Shown: positions 42,151 to 51,754 of the stretch, in pieces
Layout: each line of letters opens with the position of its first letter
Position numbering within the stretch: position 1 is the first letter of the stretch
NCBI GenBank assembly: GCA_017449025.1
Contig: JAFSKJ010000082.1
Span: forward strand, 1 to 64,000
DNA length: 64,000 nt
Reading direction: 5' to 3'
From: Prevotella sp.
GTDB taxonomy: Bacteria > Bacteroidota > Bacteroidia > Bacteroidales > Bacteroidaceae
Position numbers and translations under genes: made by a program
The notes under the pieces: generated by a model
Database searches by the model: none
Told to the model about the DNA's origin: nothing
The model's input: the letters and a program-made list of their open reading frames with translations, nothing else

Positions 42151-43005
42151 ATGAAGATAACACGAATAGCACTTTACGCCGTTATTTGCCTGACACTCAC
42201 TTGTCAGGCATTAACGGCACAAAACTCACAGAAGCTGCCTGCGGCAGCTGACAGTACGGCTGTGGCCGACAGTGTGGACATCAGCGAGCTGGCCCGCGAG
42301 GCCGCTGCCGACGACGACGGGCTGGTGGGCGGCATGCTTGCCGACGACGAGCTGGAATCAGAGGGCGGCTTCCACCAGATGTTGAAGATCAAGTTCATTG
42401 AGGGCAACGCCGGATTCATGTCGCTCGTGGCACTTGCTTTGGTGCTGGGCCTGGCTTTCTGCATAGAGCGACTTATCTATCTTACGCTGTCGGAGGTGAA
42501 CGCCCGGAAGCTGATGGGCGACGTTGACGCGCTGGTGATGAAGGGCGACATAGAGGGTGCCAAGCAGATTTGCCGCGACACCCGCGGCCCCGTGGCCTCT
42601 GTGTGCTATCAGGGACTGCTCCACATTGCCGACAAGCCCGATGCCATAGAACGCTCCATAGTAGCCTATGGCTCTGTGCAGGCTGCCAACCTGGAGCGTG
42701 GCTGTTCGTGGATAAAGCTGTTCATATCCATAGCCCCGTCGCTGGGATTCCTCGGCACGGTGATAGGCATGGTAATATCGTTCGACCGCATTCAGACTGC
42801 CGGCGACATAAGTCCGACGGTGGTTGCCGAGGGAATGAAGGTGGCGCTCATAACAACCATCTTCGGCATTGTGGTGGCGCTGATACTGCAGGTGTTCTAT
42901 AATTATATTATGGTGAAGATAGAGCACCTGACACAGCAGATGGAAGAGTCGGCCATCACGCTGCTCGACACCATTGCAAAATACAAGGAGGGTGCCAATG
43001 GCTGA
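42151..43005 (+). CDS. exbB: ExbB/TolQ-type proton channel protein
   Basis: A 284-residue inner-membrane protein energising outer-membrane transport. The start is ATG at 42151 (MKITRIALYAVICLTLTCQA, signal-like), rather than the upstream GTG. A Ser/Asp-rich linker follows, then three helices: near 90-110 (GFMSLVALALVLGLAF), about 195 (APSLGFLGTVIGMVISF) and about 235-255. The APSLGFLGTVIGM motif is diagnostic for MotA/TolQ/ExbB. Followed by a small membrane protein and two ExbD genes, overlapping by 8 bp. Confidence 0.92.
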   Translation: MKITRIALYAVICLTLTCQALTAQNSQKLPAAADSTAVADSVDISELAREAAADDDGLVGGMLADDELESEGGFHQMLKIKFIEGNAGFMSLVALALVLGLAFCIERLIYLTLSEVNARKLMGDVDALVMKGDIEGAKQICRDTRGPVASVCYQGLLHIADKPDAIERSIVAYGSVQAANLERGCSWIKLFISIAPSLGFLGTVIGMVISFDRIQTAGDISPTVVAEGMKVALITTIFGIVVALILQVFYNYIMVKIEHLTQQMEESAITLLDTIAKYKEGANG

Positions 43006-43348
43006 TGCAGCTCCCATATATGTCGACATGGTGCTGTGGGCTGTCTACGTGCTGCTTGTGCTCACCATAGCGGCGGCTGTCTACTCAGCCTTCCACGGAG
43101 TGCGCACTCATGGCAGGCAGGTGGCCGAGAGCCGCCTCATCCACCGTGCCGCCACAGGCGCCATTGCCGTGCCGGTGGTGGTGATGGCTGTAAGCTACGC
43201 CCTCGCCTCCACCAAGCCTCTCACCATCAACGGACATGCGTTCGACTCTGTCGTCTGGCTTAGGCTCACCGACATGTTCATCTTTACGTCAATCACTCTC
43301 ATTATTGTATGTTTCGCCATCGTCATAGCGACGAAGTTCCGTCGCTGA
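42998..43348 (+). CDS. Small three-helix membrane protein in the exb operon
   Basis: A 116-residue protein starting MADAAPIYVDM, overlapping the exbB end by 8 bp and the exbD start by 40 bp. Three membrane helices are evident (VLWAVYVLLVLTIAAAVYSA, AIAVPVVVMAVSYALA and MFIFTSITLIIVCFAIVIA). No family was recognised. Its overlap on both sides suggests it is translated with, and may assemble into, the ExbB/ExbD complex (inference). Confidence 0.8.
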   Translation: MADAAPIYVDMVLWAVYVLLVLTIAAAVYSAFHGVRTHGRQVAESRLIHRAATGAIAVPVVVMAVSYALASTKPLTINGHAFDSVVWLRLTDMFIFTSITLIIVCFAIVIATKFRR

Positions 43349-43767
43349 ACACCACATCGACAGCCGACATATCGTTCATGCTGCTGATATTCTTCCTTGT
43401 CACGTCGTCGATGGACACCGACAAGGGACTCTTCCGCCAGCTGCCACCGGCGCCGCAAGAGCAGGAGCAGCTGTTGGACGTGAAGGCCGACGATGTGCTC
43501 ATTGTGCGATTAGACGCTAACGACAGGCTAACATGCCAGGGCGACACCATAGGCACTGATGAGCTCACCGAGCGTGTCGTTGCATTCGTCAAGGAGCGCG
43601 GAGCAGCCCATGTGGTGTCTGTTAGGACTCACCGCAGCACCACATACAACGCCTACTTCCAGATGCAGCAGGCTCTGGTGAAGGCATACGCACGCCTGCA
43701 TTGTCAGCAGCGCATCAGCGAGGAGGAGCCTGAGGGCGACAAAGAAGAAGGAGGGGCAACACCATGA
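43309..43767 (+). CDS. exbD: ExbD/TolR-type protein 1
   Basis: A 152-residue protein. MFRHRHSDEVPSLNTTSTAD precedes a single membrane helix (ISFMLLIFFLVTSSM) with the conserved Asp at its start, then a periplasmic ExbD domain. It couples proton flow through ExbB to TonB-like energy transfer. The 40-bp overlap with the preceding ORF is large, but the N-terminus matches ExbD proteins well. Confidence 0.92.
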   Translation: MFRHRHSDEVPSLNTTSTADISFMLLIFFLVTSSMDTDKGLFRQLPPAPQEQEQLLDVKADDVLIVRLDANDRLTCQGDTIGTDELTERVVAFVKERGAAHVVSVRTHRSTTYNAYFQMQQALVKAYARLHCQQRISEEEPEGDKEEGGATP

Positions 43768-44285
43768 TTTCACGCGGAGCATTCACTAACGGAGGCATGC
43801 GCTTCAGGCACTCCCAGCGCGGAGTGCCGTCGCTGAACACGGCGGCCTTGCCCGACCTTATCTTCACCGTGCTCTTCTTCTTTATGATTGTCACCACGAT
43901 GAGACAGGTGGAGCGCAAGGTTAGCTACCGTGTGCCGCAGGGTACAGAGATAAGCAAGCTGGGGCATAAGTCGTCGGTGGTCTACATCTCCATAGGTCCG
44001 CCAGCCCCACACTTGAGGGCAACTATGGGCACTAAGACGTGTATACAGCTTAACAACAAACTGGCAACGACAGACGACATAGTAGAGTTCATCAACGCCG
44101 AGCGCGCACGCATGACTCCTGAGGAGGCCCAGCGAATGACCGTAAGCCTGAGGATAGACCGCAATACGGAGATGGGCGTGGTGGCCGACGTGAAGATGGC
44201 TCTTCGCCGTGCCAAGGCTACGCGAGTGAACTATTCGGCAACAAAGAAACCCAGTCCGGCCACTCCCAAAGGAAAGGGCCGGTAG
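43764..44285 (+). CDS. exbD: ExbD/TolR-type protein 2
   Basis: A 173-residue second ExbD paralogue: RGVPSLNTAALPDLIFTVLFFFMIV includes the conserved Asp in the helix, followed by a periplasmic domain and a basic Pro/Lys-rich tail. It overlaps exbD1 by 4 bp. No TonB gene is found in the window, so the partner must be encoded elsewhere. Confidence 0.9.
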   Translation: MISRGAFTNGGMRFRHSQRGVPSLNTAALPDLIFTVLFFFMIVTTMRQVERKVSYRVPQGTEISKLGHKSSVVYISIGPPAPHLRATMGTKTCIQLNNKLATTDDIVEFINAERARMTPEEAQRMTVSLRIDRNTEMGVVADVKMALRRAKATRVNYSATKKPSPATPKGKGR

Positions 44286-44300
44286 GTAAGGAAACAAGAA

Positions 44301-44325
44301 GGGAGGCCCTGCGGCCTCCCTTTCT
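44301..44325. terminator. Factor-independent terminator between exbD2 and the M48 gene
   Basis: The hairpin gggaggcc-ctgc-ggcctccc is followed by tttct on the + strand. It ends the exb operon and can terminate the convergent protease gene as well. Confidence 0.85.
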
Positions 44326-44326
44326 G

Positions 44327-45136
44327 CTATTTGTTGTAGTACTTCAGCGCCTCAGGCATCCAGCCCTGAATGTTCTTGATGCGGGTGGCATCCGAAGGGT
44401 GGTCGCTGAGAAACTCTGCCGTCTGGTTTGACGACGCGGCCGACATGCGCTGCCAGAACGTGGTGGCCACGCGCGGGTCGTAGCCTGCCATTGCGGCAAA
44501 GATCAGGCCCATGTGGTCGGCTTCGTTCTCATGGTTGCGCGAATACTTCAGGTTGCCGAAGTTGAAGTTCAGGGCAGCCACCGTCTGCAATATGCTCTGC
44601 GTGTTGGTGCCCATGCCTAACGCTCCGGCAATGGCAGAGCCTATCTGCAAGCCCTGCTGCTGGCGCATCTGAGTGCTGAGCTGCTCGGCAGAGTGACGCG
44701 CCACGGCGTGGGCAATCTCGTGGCCCAGCACTATGGCCAGCGAGGCCTCGTCCTGAGTGACAGGCAGCAAACCCTCGTATACCACAATCTTTCCGCCAGG
44801 CATGCACCATGCGTTCACGTTCTTGTCCTGAACCAGGTTGAACTCCCAATTATAGTTGCTCACATCGTTGGCCTGTCCGTTGGCTTTGAGATAGTTCACC
44901 ACGGCCGATGCCAACTTCTGTCCCACACGCTTCACCATTGCAGTGTTGGTGGCATTGGTCGACACCTTGGCCGACTTCATGAATTCCTGATACTGCTGCG
45001 AGGCCAACGAGAGCACTTCACCGTCGCTGACCATCAGCGTCTGCTGTCTGCCCGTAATGGGCACTGTCGACGTAGTGCCGCAGCTAACCATCACGACGGC
45101 AACCATCGAGATAAGAATAACTTTTATTGTCTTCAT
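44327..45136 (-). CDS. M48-family zinc metallopeptidase lipoprotein
   Basis: A 269-residue lipoprotein: the lipobox VVMVSCGT gives a mature Cys at residue 19. The zinc motif HEIAHAVARH and a downstream Glu (ENEADHMG) define M48/Oma1-LoiP-type peptidases. It probably acts in periplasmic or outer-membrane quality control. It is monocistronic with its own promoter. Confidence 0.93.
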   Translation of the reverse strand: MKTIKVILISMVAVVMVSCGTTSTVPITGRQQTLMVSDGEVLSLASQQYQEFMKSAKVSTNATNTAMVKRVGQKLASAVVNYLKANGQANDVSNYNWEFNLVQDKNVNAWCMPGGKIVVYEGLLPVTQDEASLAIVLGHEIAHAVARHSAEQLSTQMRQQQGLQIGSAIAGALGMGTNTQSILQTVAALNFNFGNLKYSRNHENEADHMGLIFAAMAGYDPRVATTFWQRMSAASSNQTAEFLSDHPSDATRIKNIQGWMPEALKYYNK

Positions 45137-45175
45137 AGTTAATATTTATTATGGTTTTATGTTCACTAACGACCG

Positions 45176-45207
45176 CAAAGTTACAAATAATTGAGAGAAA
45201 AACCAAA
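45176..45207 (-). promoter_or_regulatory. M48 gene promoter (TTTG-20-TAACTTTG)
   Basis: On the minus strand TTTG (45204-45207) and TAACTTTG (45176-45183) are 20 bp apart, 39 bp before the ATG. Confidence 0.8.
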
Positions 45208-45257
45208 CATTATTACAGTTTTTCCTCTCTACCTTCACATAATTCAATAATTTTGCC

Positions 45258-45265
45258 TAATTTTG
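45258..45265 (+). promoter_or_regulatory. -7 element TAATTTTG before the DUF3078 gene
   Basis: TAATTTTG lies 16 bp before the start codon, in the divergent region with the M48 gene. Confidence 0.6.
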
Positions 45266-45281
45266 CAGCATCATTATTATT

Positions 45282-46484
45282 ATGACTATGAGAAAGGAAA
45301 TGTTGTTTATCGCGGCCATCGCGACACTCAGTGCCCAGGCCGCACAGCCGCAAGACAGTATCAGCGGAAAGTATTACCGACTGTTCACACCTGTCACCCT
45401 CTATCACCAGATTGCCGCCAACCAGCTGTCGCTCGACGGTGAGGACAACGGCGAGGACTATGCAGCGACGGCTGCCGTCGACCAGGCACTTATGAATGTC
45501 TATCTCAACAGGCCAGACCTTGTGGAGGTCACCGAGAGCCAGCTGCAAGAGTCTGGTTCGCTGCGCGACGACATCGACAAGCCCATTACCAACAAGGTGG
45601 AACTCGTGGATAAAGCCACACCCATTGCCGATGAGCCGGACACCGTGGCCACTGAGGTGATGGTGACTAAGCCGAAGTTCTGGACAAAGAAGGGCGACGG
45701 ATTCCTGCAGTTCATGCAGAACTATATCTCAGGAAACTGGTACAAGGGCGGCGAGAGCAACTACGCCCTGATGGGAAATGTGACACTCGAAGCCAACTAC
45801 GACAACAAGGCCAAGTGGAAGTGGGACAACAAGCTTGAGGCAAAGCTCGGATTCCAAACGTCGCGCTCCGACTCCGTACATAAGTTCAAGTCGAACGAAG
45901 ACCTGCTGCGACTCACGTCGAAGCTCGGCTTGCAGGCTTCAAAGCACTGGTACTACACACTGCAGTTCATAGGCTACACCCAGTTTGCACGGGGATTCAA
46001 GTCGAACGACAACAAGACCTACTCCGACTTCATGTCACCCTTCAACCTGAACCTCGGCCTTGGTATGGACTACAAGATTGAGTCGAAGGACAAGCGCCTC
46101 ACAGGCTCGATAAACCTTTCGCCCTTCGCCGTCAACTACCGATATGTTGACCGCACATGGTTCAAGGAAAACGAATGGTTCCCGAAGCGCTACGGCATAG
46201 ACCCGGAGAAGCACTCGCTCACCGACTTCGGTTCGCAGGTGACGGCAAACGCCGAGTGGAAAATCTCTGAGACGGTGAAGTGGAAGTCGCGATTCTACGC
46301 CTTTACCTCATACAAGCGCGCCGAGATTGAGTGGGAAAACACGTTCGAGCTGAGAGTGTCGAAGTACATCACAGCCAACATCTTCCTCTATCCGCGATTC
46401 GACGACTCCAACAAGCGCGACGAAGACCTCGGCTACTGGCAGTTCAAGGAATACTCGTCAATAGGCTTCAGCTACAGCTTCTGA
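45282..46484 (+). CDS. DUF3078 outer-membrane beta-barrel protein
   Basis: A 400-residue protein with a short signal peptide (MTMRKEMLFIAAIATLSAQA; the start may be the second ATG at 45288). From about residue 125 the sequence follows the DUF3078 pattern (NYISGNWYKGGESNYALMG, WKWDNKLEAKLG), with alternating amphipathic strands and a terminal aromatic strand (SSIGFSYSF). Function is unknown; likely outer membrane. Confidence 0.85.
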   Translation: MTMRKEMLFIAAIATLSAQAAQPQDSISGKYYRLFTPVTLYHQIAANQLSLDGEDNGEDYAATAAVDQALMNVYLNRPDLVEVTESQLQESGSLRDDIDKPITNKVELVDKATPIADEPDTVATEVMVTKPKFWTKKGDGFLQFMQNYISGNWYKGGESNYALMGNVTLEANYDNKAKWKWDNKLEAKLGFQTSRSDSVHKFKSNEDLLRLTSKLGLQASKHWYYTLQFIGYTQFARGFKSNDNKTYSDFMSPFNLNLGLGMDYKIESKDKRLTGSINLSPFAVNYRYVDRTWFKENEWFPKRYGIDPEKHSLTDFGSQVTANAEWKISETVKWKSRFYAFTSYKRAEIEWENTFELRVSKYITANIFLYPRFDDSNKRDEDLGYWQFKEYSSIGFSYSF

Positions 46485-46512
46485 AAAGCCTTTCGACAAA
46501 GAATTAATAATT

Positions 46513-46558
46513 ATCCGCAAAGATACCACGAAAGCCCGAAGGGCTGATAAGACCACAG
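46513..46558. repeat. REP-like stem-loops (gcccgaagggc / gcaggggttgttacccctgc)
   Basis: Two short hairpins lie side by side in the DUF3078-rpmA intergenic region. They resemble dispersed REP sequences common in Bacteroidota; no mobilising gene is near. Confidence 0.55.
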
Positions 46559-46644
46559 GCAGGGGTTGTTACCCCTGCAAGTCAGCGGCGTGAAGGCAAC
46601 CATAAAGAATTATCATCCCCCAAGGGGGAATGAGGGAGATTAGC

Positions 46645-46679
46645 AGAAACCCCGCTCCGGAAATCCGAAGCGGGGTTCT
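46645..46679. terminator. Hairpin downstream of rpmA
   Basis: Arms aaccccgctccgga and tccgaagcggggtt form a 14-bp stem with one mismatch and a short loop. It lies between the convergent DUF3078 and rpmA genes. The T tract is weak, so it may work with other factors. Confidence 0.65.
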
Positions 46680-46713
46680 GTGTTTGTTTGGAATAAATTG
46701 TTTCTTTGTTTTG

Positions 46714-46977
46714 TTAAGCCTCAGCGCTGGGTATAACAGAAACGACGCTCTTGTCGCGCTTGCCCTTGTGGAACTGCACCGTTCCATCAACGAGAGCGTA
46801 CAGCGTGTCGTCCTTACCAATAGCCACATTGTTGCCGGGGTTGTGCTTGGTGCCGCGCTGGCGAACGATGATGTTGCCTGCTAAGCACTGCTGGCCGCCA
46901 AATATCTTGACGCCAAGTCGCTGAGCTGCTGACTCGCGACCGTTCTTAGAACTACCTACACCTTTTTTATGAGCCAT
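46714..46977 (-). CDS. rpmA: 50S ribosomal protein L27
   Basis: An 87-residue ribosomal protein with the invariant start [24 protein letters not shown]-type sequence (read [16 protein letters not shown]) and the [17 protein letters not shown] core. It follows rplU by 18 bp in the standard L21-L27 order. Confidence 0.98.
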   Translation of the reverse strand: MAHKKGVGSSKNGRESAAQRLGVKIFGGQQCLAGNIIVRQRGTKHNPGNNVAIGKDDTLYALVDGTVQFHKGKRDKSVVSVIPSAEA

Positions 46978-46995
46978 ACTGAAGTCCTCCTTACT

Positions 46996-47313
46996 TTAAG
47001 CGGTTACTGATTTGATTTCTAACTCTGTGAACTGCTCACGGTGACCATTGCGCTTGCGGCTGTCCTTGCGGCGCTTCATCTTGAAGACAATCACCTTGTC
47101 GCCCTTTACGAGCGGGTTCACAACTTCACATACTACCTTTGCACCCTCTACGGTGGGGGCACCTACCGTTACTGCGCCGTCAGCATCTACGAGCAGCACC
47201 TTGTCAAATTCAACAGTCTTGCCAGCCTCAACATCCTTGATGTGGTGAACAAAGAGCTTCTTGCCCTGCTCGGCCTTGAACTGCTGACCCTGAATCTCTA
47301 CAATTGCGTACAT
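46996..47313 (-). CDS. rplU: 50S ribosomal protein L21
   Basis: A 105-residue ribosomal protein starting [20 protein letters not shown]. The C-terminal [21 protein letters not shown] is the typical RNA-binding loop. The longer frame to 47376 overlaps the leader and was rejected. Confidence 0.98.
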   Translation of the reverse strand: MYAIVEIQGQQFKAEQGKKLFVHHIKDVEAGKTVEFDKVLLVDADGAVTVGAPTVEGAKVVCEVVNPLVKGDKVIVFKMKRRKDSRKRNGHREQFTELEIKSVTA

Positions 47314-47353
47314 TTTGCTTTTTATTTGATTTTTGGGTTTTTTCCGTGAGGCG

Positions 47354-47369
47354 GCGCACGTCCGTACGC
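47354..47369 (-). promoter_or_regulatory. Hairpin in the rplU leader
   Basis: On the minus strand gcgtac-ggac-gtgcgc can form a 6-bp stem (one G-U pair) with a tetraloop about 40 nt before the rplU start. Ribosomal-protein leaders often bind their own protein; that role is a guess here. Confidence 0.3.
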
Positions 47370-47404
47370 ACTTCATTCTGCCCCTGCGGACTCAATTCGG
47401 GGTG

Positions 47405-47412
47405 CAAAGGTA
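47405..47412 (-). promoter_or_regulatory. -7 element TACCTTTG of rplU-rpmA
   Basis: On the minus strand TACCTTTG fits TAnnTTTG and lies 91 bp before the rplU ATG, implying an ~85-nt leader. Confidence 0.65.
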
Positions 47413-47605
47413 CTACTTTTTTGCGACATACCTACCCTTGCCTGTCACCTTTCGCTTCGCAATTACATTTATTTAACAGTTAAGGGCAGGTATGTTATAT
47501 AAATTCTATACACATCTATAGGAAGAAGATGCCTTGGCATCGAAAGGGCAAAAACATTTTTTGGGGCTTTTGCCCTTGCAGGCGTATTTCCCCGCCCCTT
47601 CGCCC

Positions 47606-47655
47606 CCAGGGCGCTGCCCCGGGCTATGTGCTTTTTGGACTTTCTGGCCGTTTCC
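47606..47655. repeat. REP-like stem-loop pair, second copy
   Basis: ccagggcgctgccccggg followed by ctatgtg and ggactttctggcc matches the unit at 15287-15337 in order and spacing, with compensated changes in the first stem. Confidence 0.6.
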
Positions 47656-47776
47656 CCAGCAAGAGGTTTACAATGTGGTGTGATTACCCCCAAAAAACCA
47701 CCGAAAAAGCTTTCGTTTTTCCTTTTTCCTGTCCCAAAAGTCGATGGTTTTCTGAATGTTATTTGCTCTTTTCTAC

Positions 47777-47897
47777 CGTGAAACATTGGGGGTCATCCGT
47801 AGAGTGGCACTTTACAATCGTAAAGTGGCACTTAATTTCAAAAAAGTGCCACTTTAGCTCCGTAAAGTGCCACTCTACGGATGACCCCCAATGTCAC
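47777..47897. repeat. 121-bp long palindrome with GTGGCACTTT units (family B, copy 2)
   Basis: Arms of about 39 bp (starting cgtgaaacattgggggtcat) are almost perfectly inverted at the right end (gatgacccccaatgt). Four units of the AGTGGCACTTTA type lie inside, two per orientation, separated by aatttcaaaa. It corresponds in reverse orientation to the copy at 15371-15492. Confidence 0.85.
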
Positions 47898-47982
47898 ACA
47901 GTTTCTCGCAAGCGTGCGCATGAAAATTGTAGTAATAGTAAAACAGGTAAAGGAACGACAAATGGGAATGATAAGGCTCAGG

Positions 47983-50034
<2,052 letters not shown>

Positions 50035-50069
50035 TTATTGGTGTGGCTTTTCAGAAGAAAATCTCAGGT

Positions 50070-51572
50070 TCAGAATTGTATGGGATTGCCTATGCAAGCG
50101 TTAGGCATCTGGATGTTTATCATGTTGCATACGGTAGGTGCAATGTCGGTTATCGACGTTGGCTTTGACGTGCGTCCGTGTGGCACTTTCCAGCCGAAGA
50201 AAAGCAGCGGTATGTGTGAATCGTATGGATTCCACGAGCTGTGGGTGGTTCCCGTGGGCGAGGATGCACTTCCGAAGCTGTACCATGACGGCTCAATGAT
50301 TACCTGTATGTCGCCTGAGCGTTGCGCATGCCATCCGCGAATGGCGCGTTCGCGGAGGAAAGCGGGTAGGGTAGTCAGTGCTGCCGCGTCGTAGTCGAAA
50401 GCATAGACCACATGTGGCTGTTGTCTCAGGAAGCTGACGGCAGCCGCCTTGACGGCCTTAATGTCAAGTCCTTTGTCGGCAATGCGCTTGTGGTTGAGAT
50501 AGAAGCGGAACTCCAAGGATGTCCTTACAAGGCTGTCGGCTCCGAACAGATTGTTGAGGTGGGCATTGAGCTTCTGCCTGATGTCGCTGTTCATCCATCG
50601 CCCGGCCGGCATCTTGTGCTCCTGCATGAAGACGTCGTTGTGGGCAGCACCGTGGTCGGCGGTAAGGAAGAGCAGATAGTTGCCCTTGCCCACCTTGCTG
50701 TCGAGTAATGCCAGCAGGCGTGCAATCTGCTTGTCCAGTTCCAAGTAAGCCTTGTCGGTGTGTTCGCCGCGCGTGCCCCATTTGTGCCCTATAGCGTCGG
50801 TCTGCGAGTAGCTGATGCATAGCATGTCGGTATCGTCTCCCTGTCCCAAGCGTTCGGCTTTGACGGCCTCCATAGCCATCTCTGTGATGAGCGTTGCCAT
50901 ATATGGGCTTGTGTTGATGGCGTCGCCGAGTCTTTTCACCTCAGCGTTGCCCTTGAGCTTGCTGTTGTAGAAGCTCACCCAGTCGGGCAGCTTGTCCATA
51001 TAGTATGTGGAGGTGATGAACTTCTTGTTTCTGCGGTCGTACCAGAATGAGCCGTTGGCAGTGTGGCCTCCGGGCAGTATGGCGGCCCTGTCCTTGTAGG
51101 AGATGCTGAAGACCTTGGAGTGGAAGTCGGTGTGCAGCCTGAGCTGGTCGCCAATGGTGGTGGCCAGCAGCAGGTGTGGCGATGCCTGTCCTATCTCGCT
51201 ATTGTCGGAGCCAACAGTTTGTACCGACTTGTCGGCTACGCTGCTTGTTGAGCGCCCGTCAATCAGGAACGTGTTGCCGGCGATGCCGTGAAGGGCTGGA
51301 GTGGAACCGGTGTAAACGCTGGAATGGCCTAATGCCGTCACTGTGGGCAAGTAGTCAATCATGGTGTTGTCGCATGAGTAGCCCTCCTCTATCAGGCGCT
51401 TTATGCCGTCCTTGGCAAACTTGTCGTAGTAGCGCGATAGGTAGTCCCACCGCATCTGGTCTACGACGATGCCCACCACCAACTTAGGGTGCTCGTTGAA
51501 CCCTATTGCCGACAGCGCTGCCGCATTGAAAATGGAACAGCAGATGATAGTAATAAACAGTAGTCTTTTCAT
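50070..51572 (-). CDS. PafA-like alkaline phosphatase family protein
   Basis: A 500-residue secreted phosphatase. The start is MKRLLFITIICCSIFNAAAL (51572), because the longer frame lacks a signal peptide and crosses the promoter. Metal ligands include D38 (VVDQMRWDY) and the DHG of TADHGAAHND. The nucleophile is T79 (PTVTALGHSS). SYKDRAAILPGGH matches the K-X-R motif that marks phosphate-monoesterase PafA proteins. It probably releases phosphate from organic monoesters in the periplasm. Confidence 0.9.
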   Translation of the reverse strand: MKRLLFITIICCSIFNAAALSAIGFNEHPKLVVGIVVDQMRWDYLSRYYDKFAKDGIKRLIEEGYSCDNTMIDYLPTVTALGHSSVYTGSTPALHGIAGNTFLIDGRSTSSVADKSVQTVGSDNSEIGQASPHLLLATTIGDQLRLHTDFHSKVFSISYKDRAAILPGGHTANGSFWYDRRNKKFITSTYYMDKLPDWVSFYNSKLKGNAEVKRLGDAINTSPYMATLITEMAMEAVKAERLGQGDDTDMLCISYSQTDAIGHKWGTRGEHTDKAYLELDKQIARLLALLDSKVGKGNYLLFLTADHGAAHNDVFMQEHKMPAGRWMNSDIRQKLNAHLNNLFGADSLVRTSLEFRFYLNHKRIADKGLDIKAVKAAAVSFLRQQPHVVYAFDYDAAALTTLPAFLRERAIRGWHAQRSGDIQVIIEPSWYSFGSASSPTGTTHSSWNPYDSHIPLLFFGWKVPHGRTSKPTSITDIAPTVCNMINIQMPNACIGNPIQF

Positions 51573-51594
51573 GATGCTTGTAGTATTGATTTTG

Positions 51595-51602
51595 CAAATG
51601 TA
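51595..51602 (-). promoter_or_regulatory. -7 element TACATTTG of the phosphatase-ligA pair
   Basis: On the minus strand TACATTTG lies 22 bp before the chosen start codon. No -33 TTTG was seen at the usual spacing. Confidence 0.55.
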
Positions 51603-51699
51603 CGCATAATTATTGAGAAAAACACGCAGTAGGGCGATTCTTTTTGCTAAAAAAACAAAAAACATCTGTGCGCGTGGGTTTCTTTTGCGTTTTTTTTCA

Positions 51700-51707
51700 T
51701 AACTTTG
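51700..51707 (+). promoter_or_regulatory. -7 element TAACTTTG of the phosphohexomutase-hppA operon
   Basis: Exact TAACTTTG, 47 bp before the ATG of the mutase gene. Confidence 0.65.
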
Positions 51708-51754
51708 TCAGAAAATAAACCAAAGAAATCAATAACCGAAAACAATTAACGATT

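Larger units (their letters stand above)
47314..47982. other. 669-bp gene-free region: rplU leader plus repeats
   Basis: From right to left for the minus-strand rplU: a ~90-nt leader, the -7 element at 47405-47412, then hairpins at 47528-47541 and 47544-47577, a REP-like pair (47606-47655) and the long family B palindrome (47777-47897). ligA ends at 47983. No convincing coding region is present. Confidence 0.75.
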
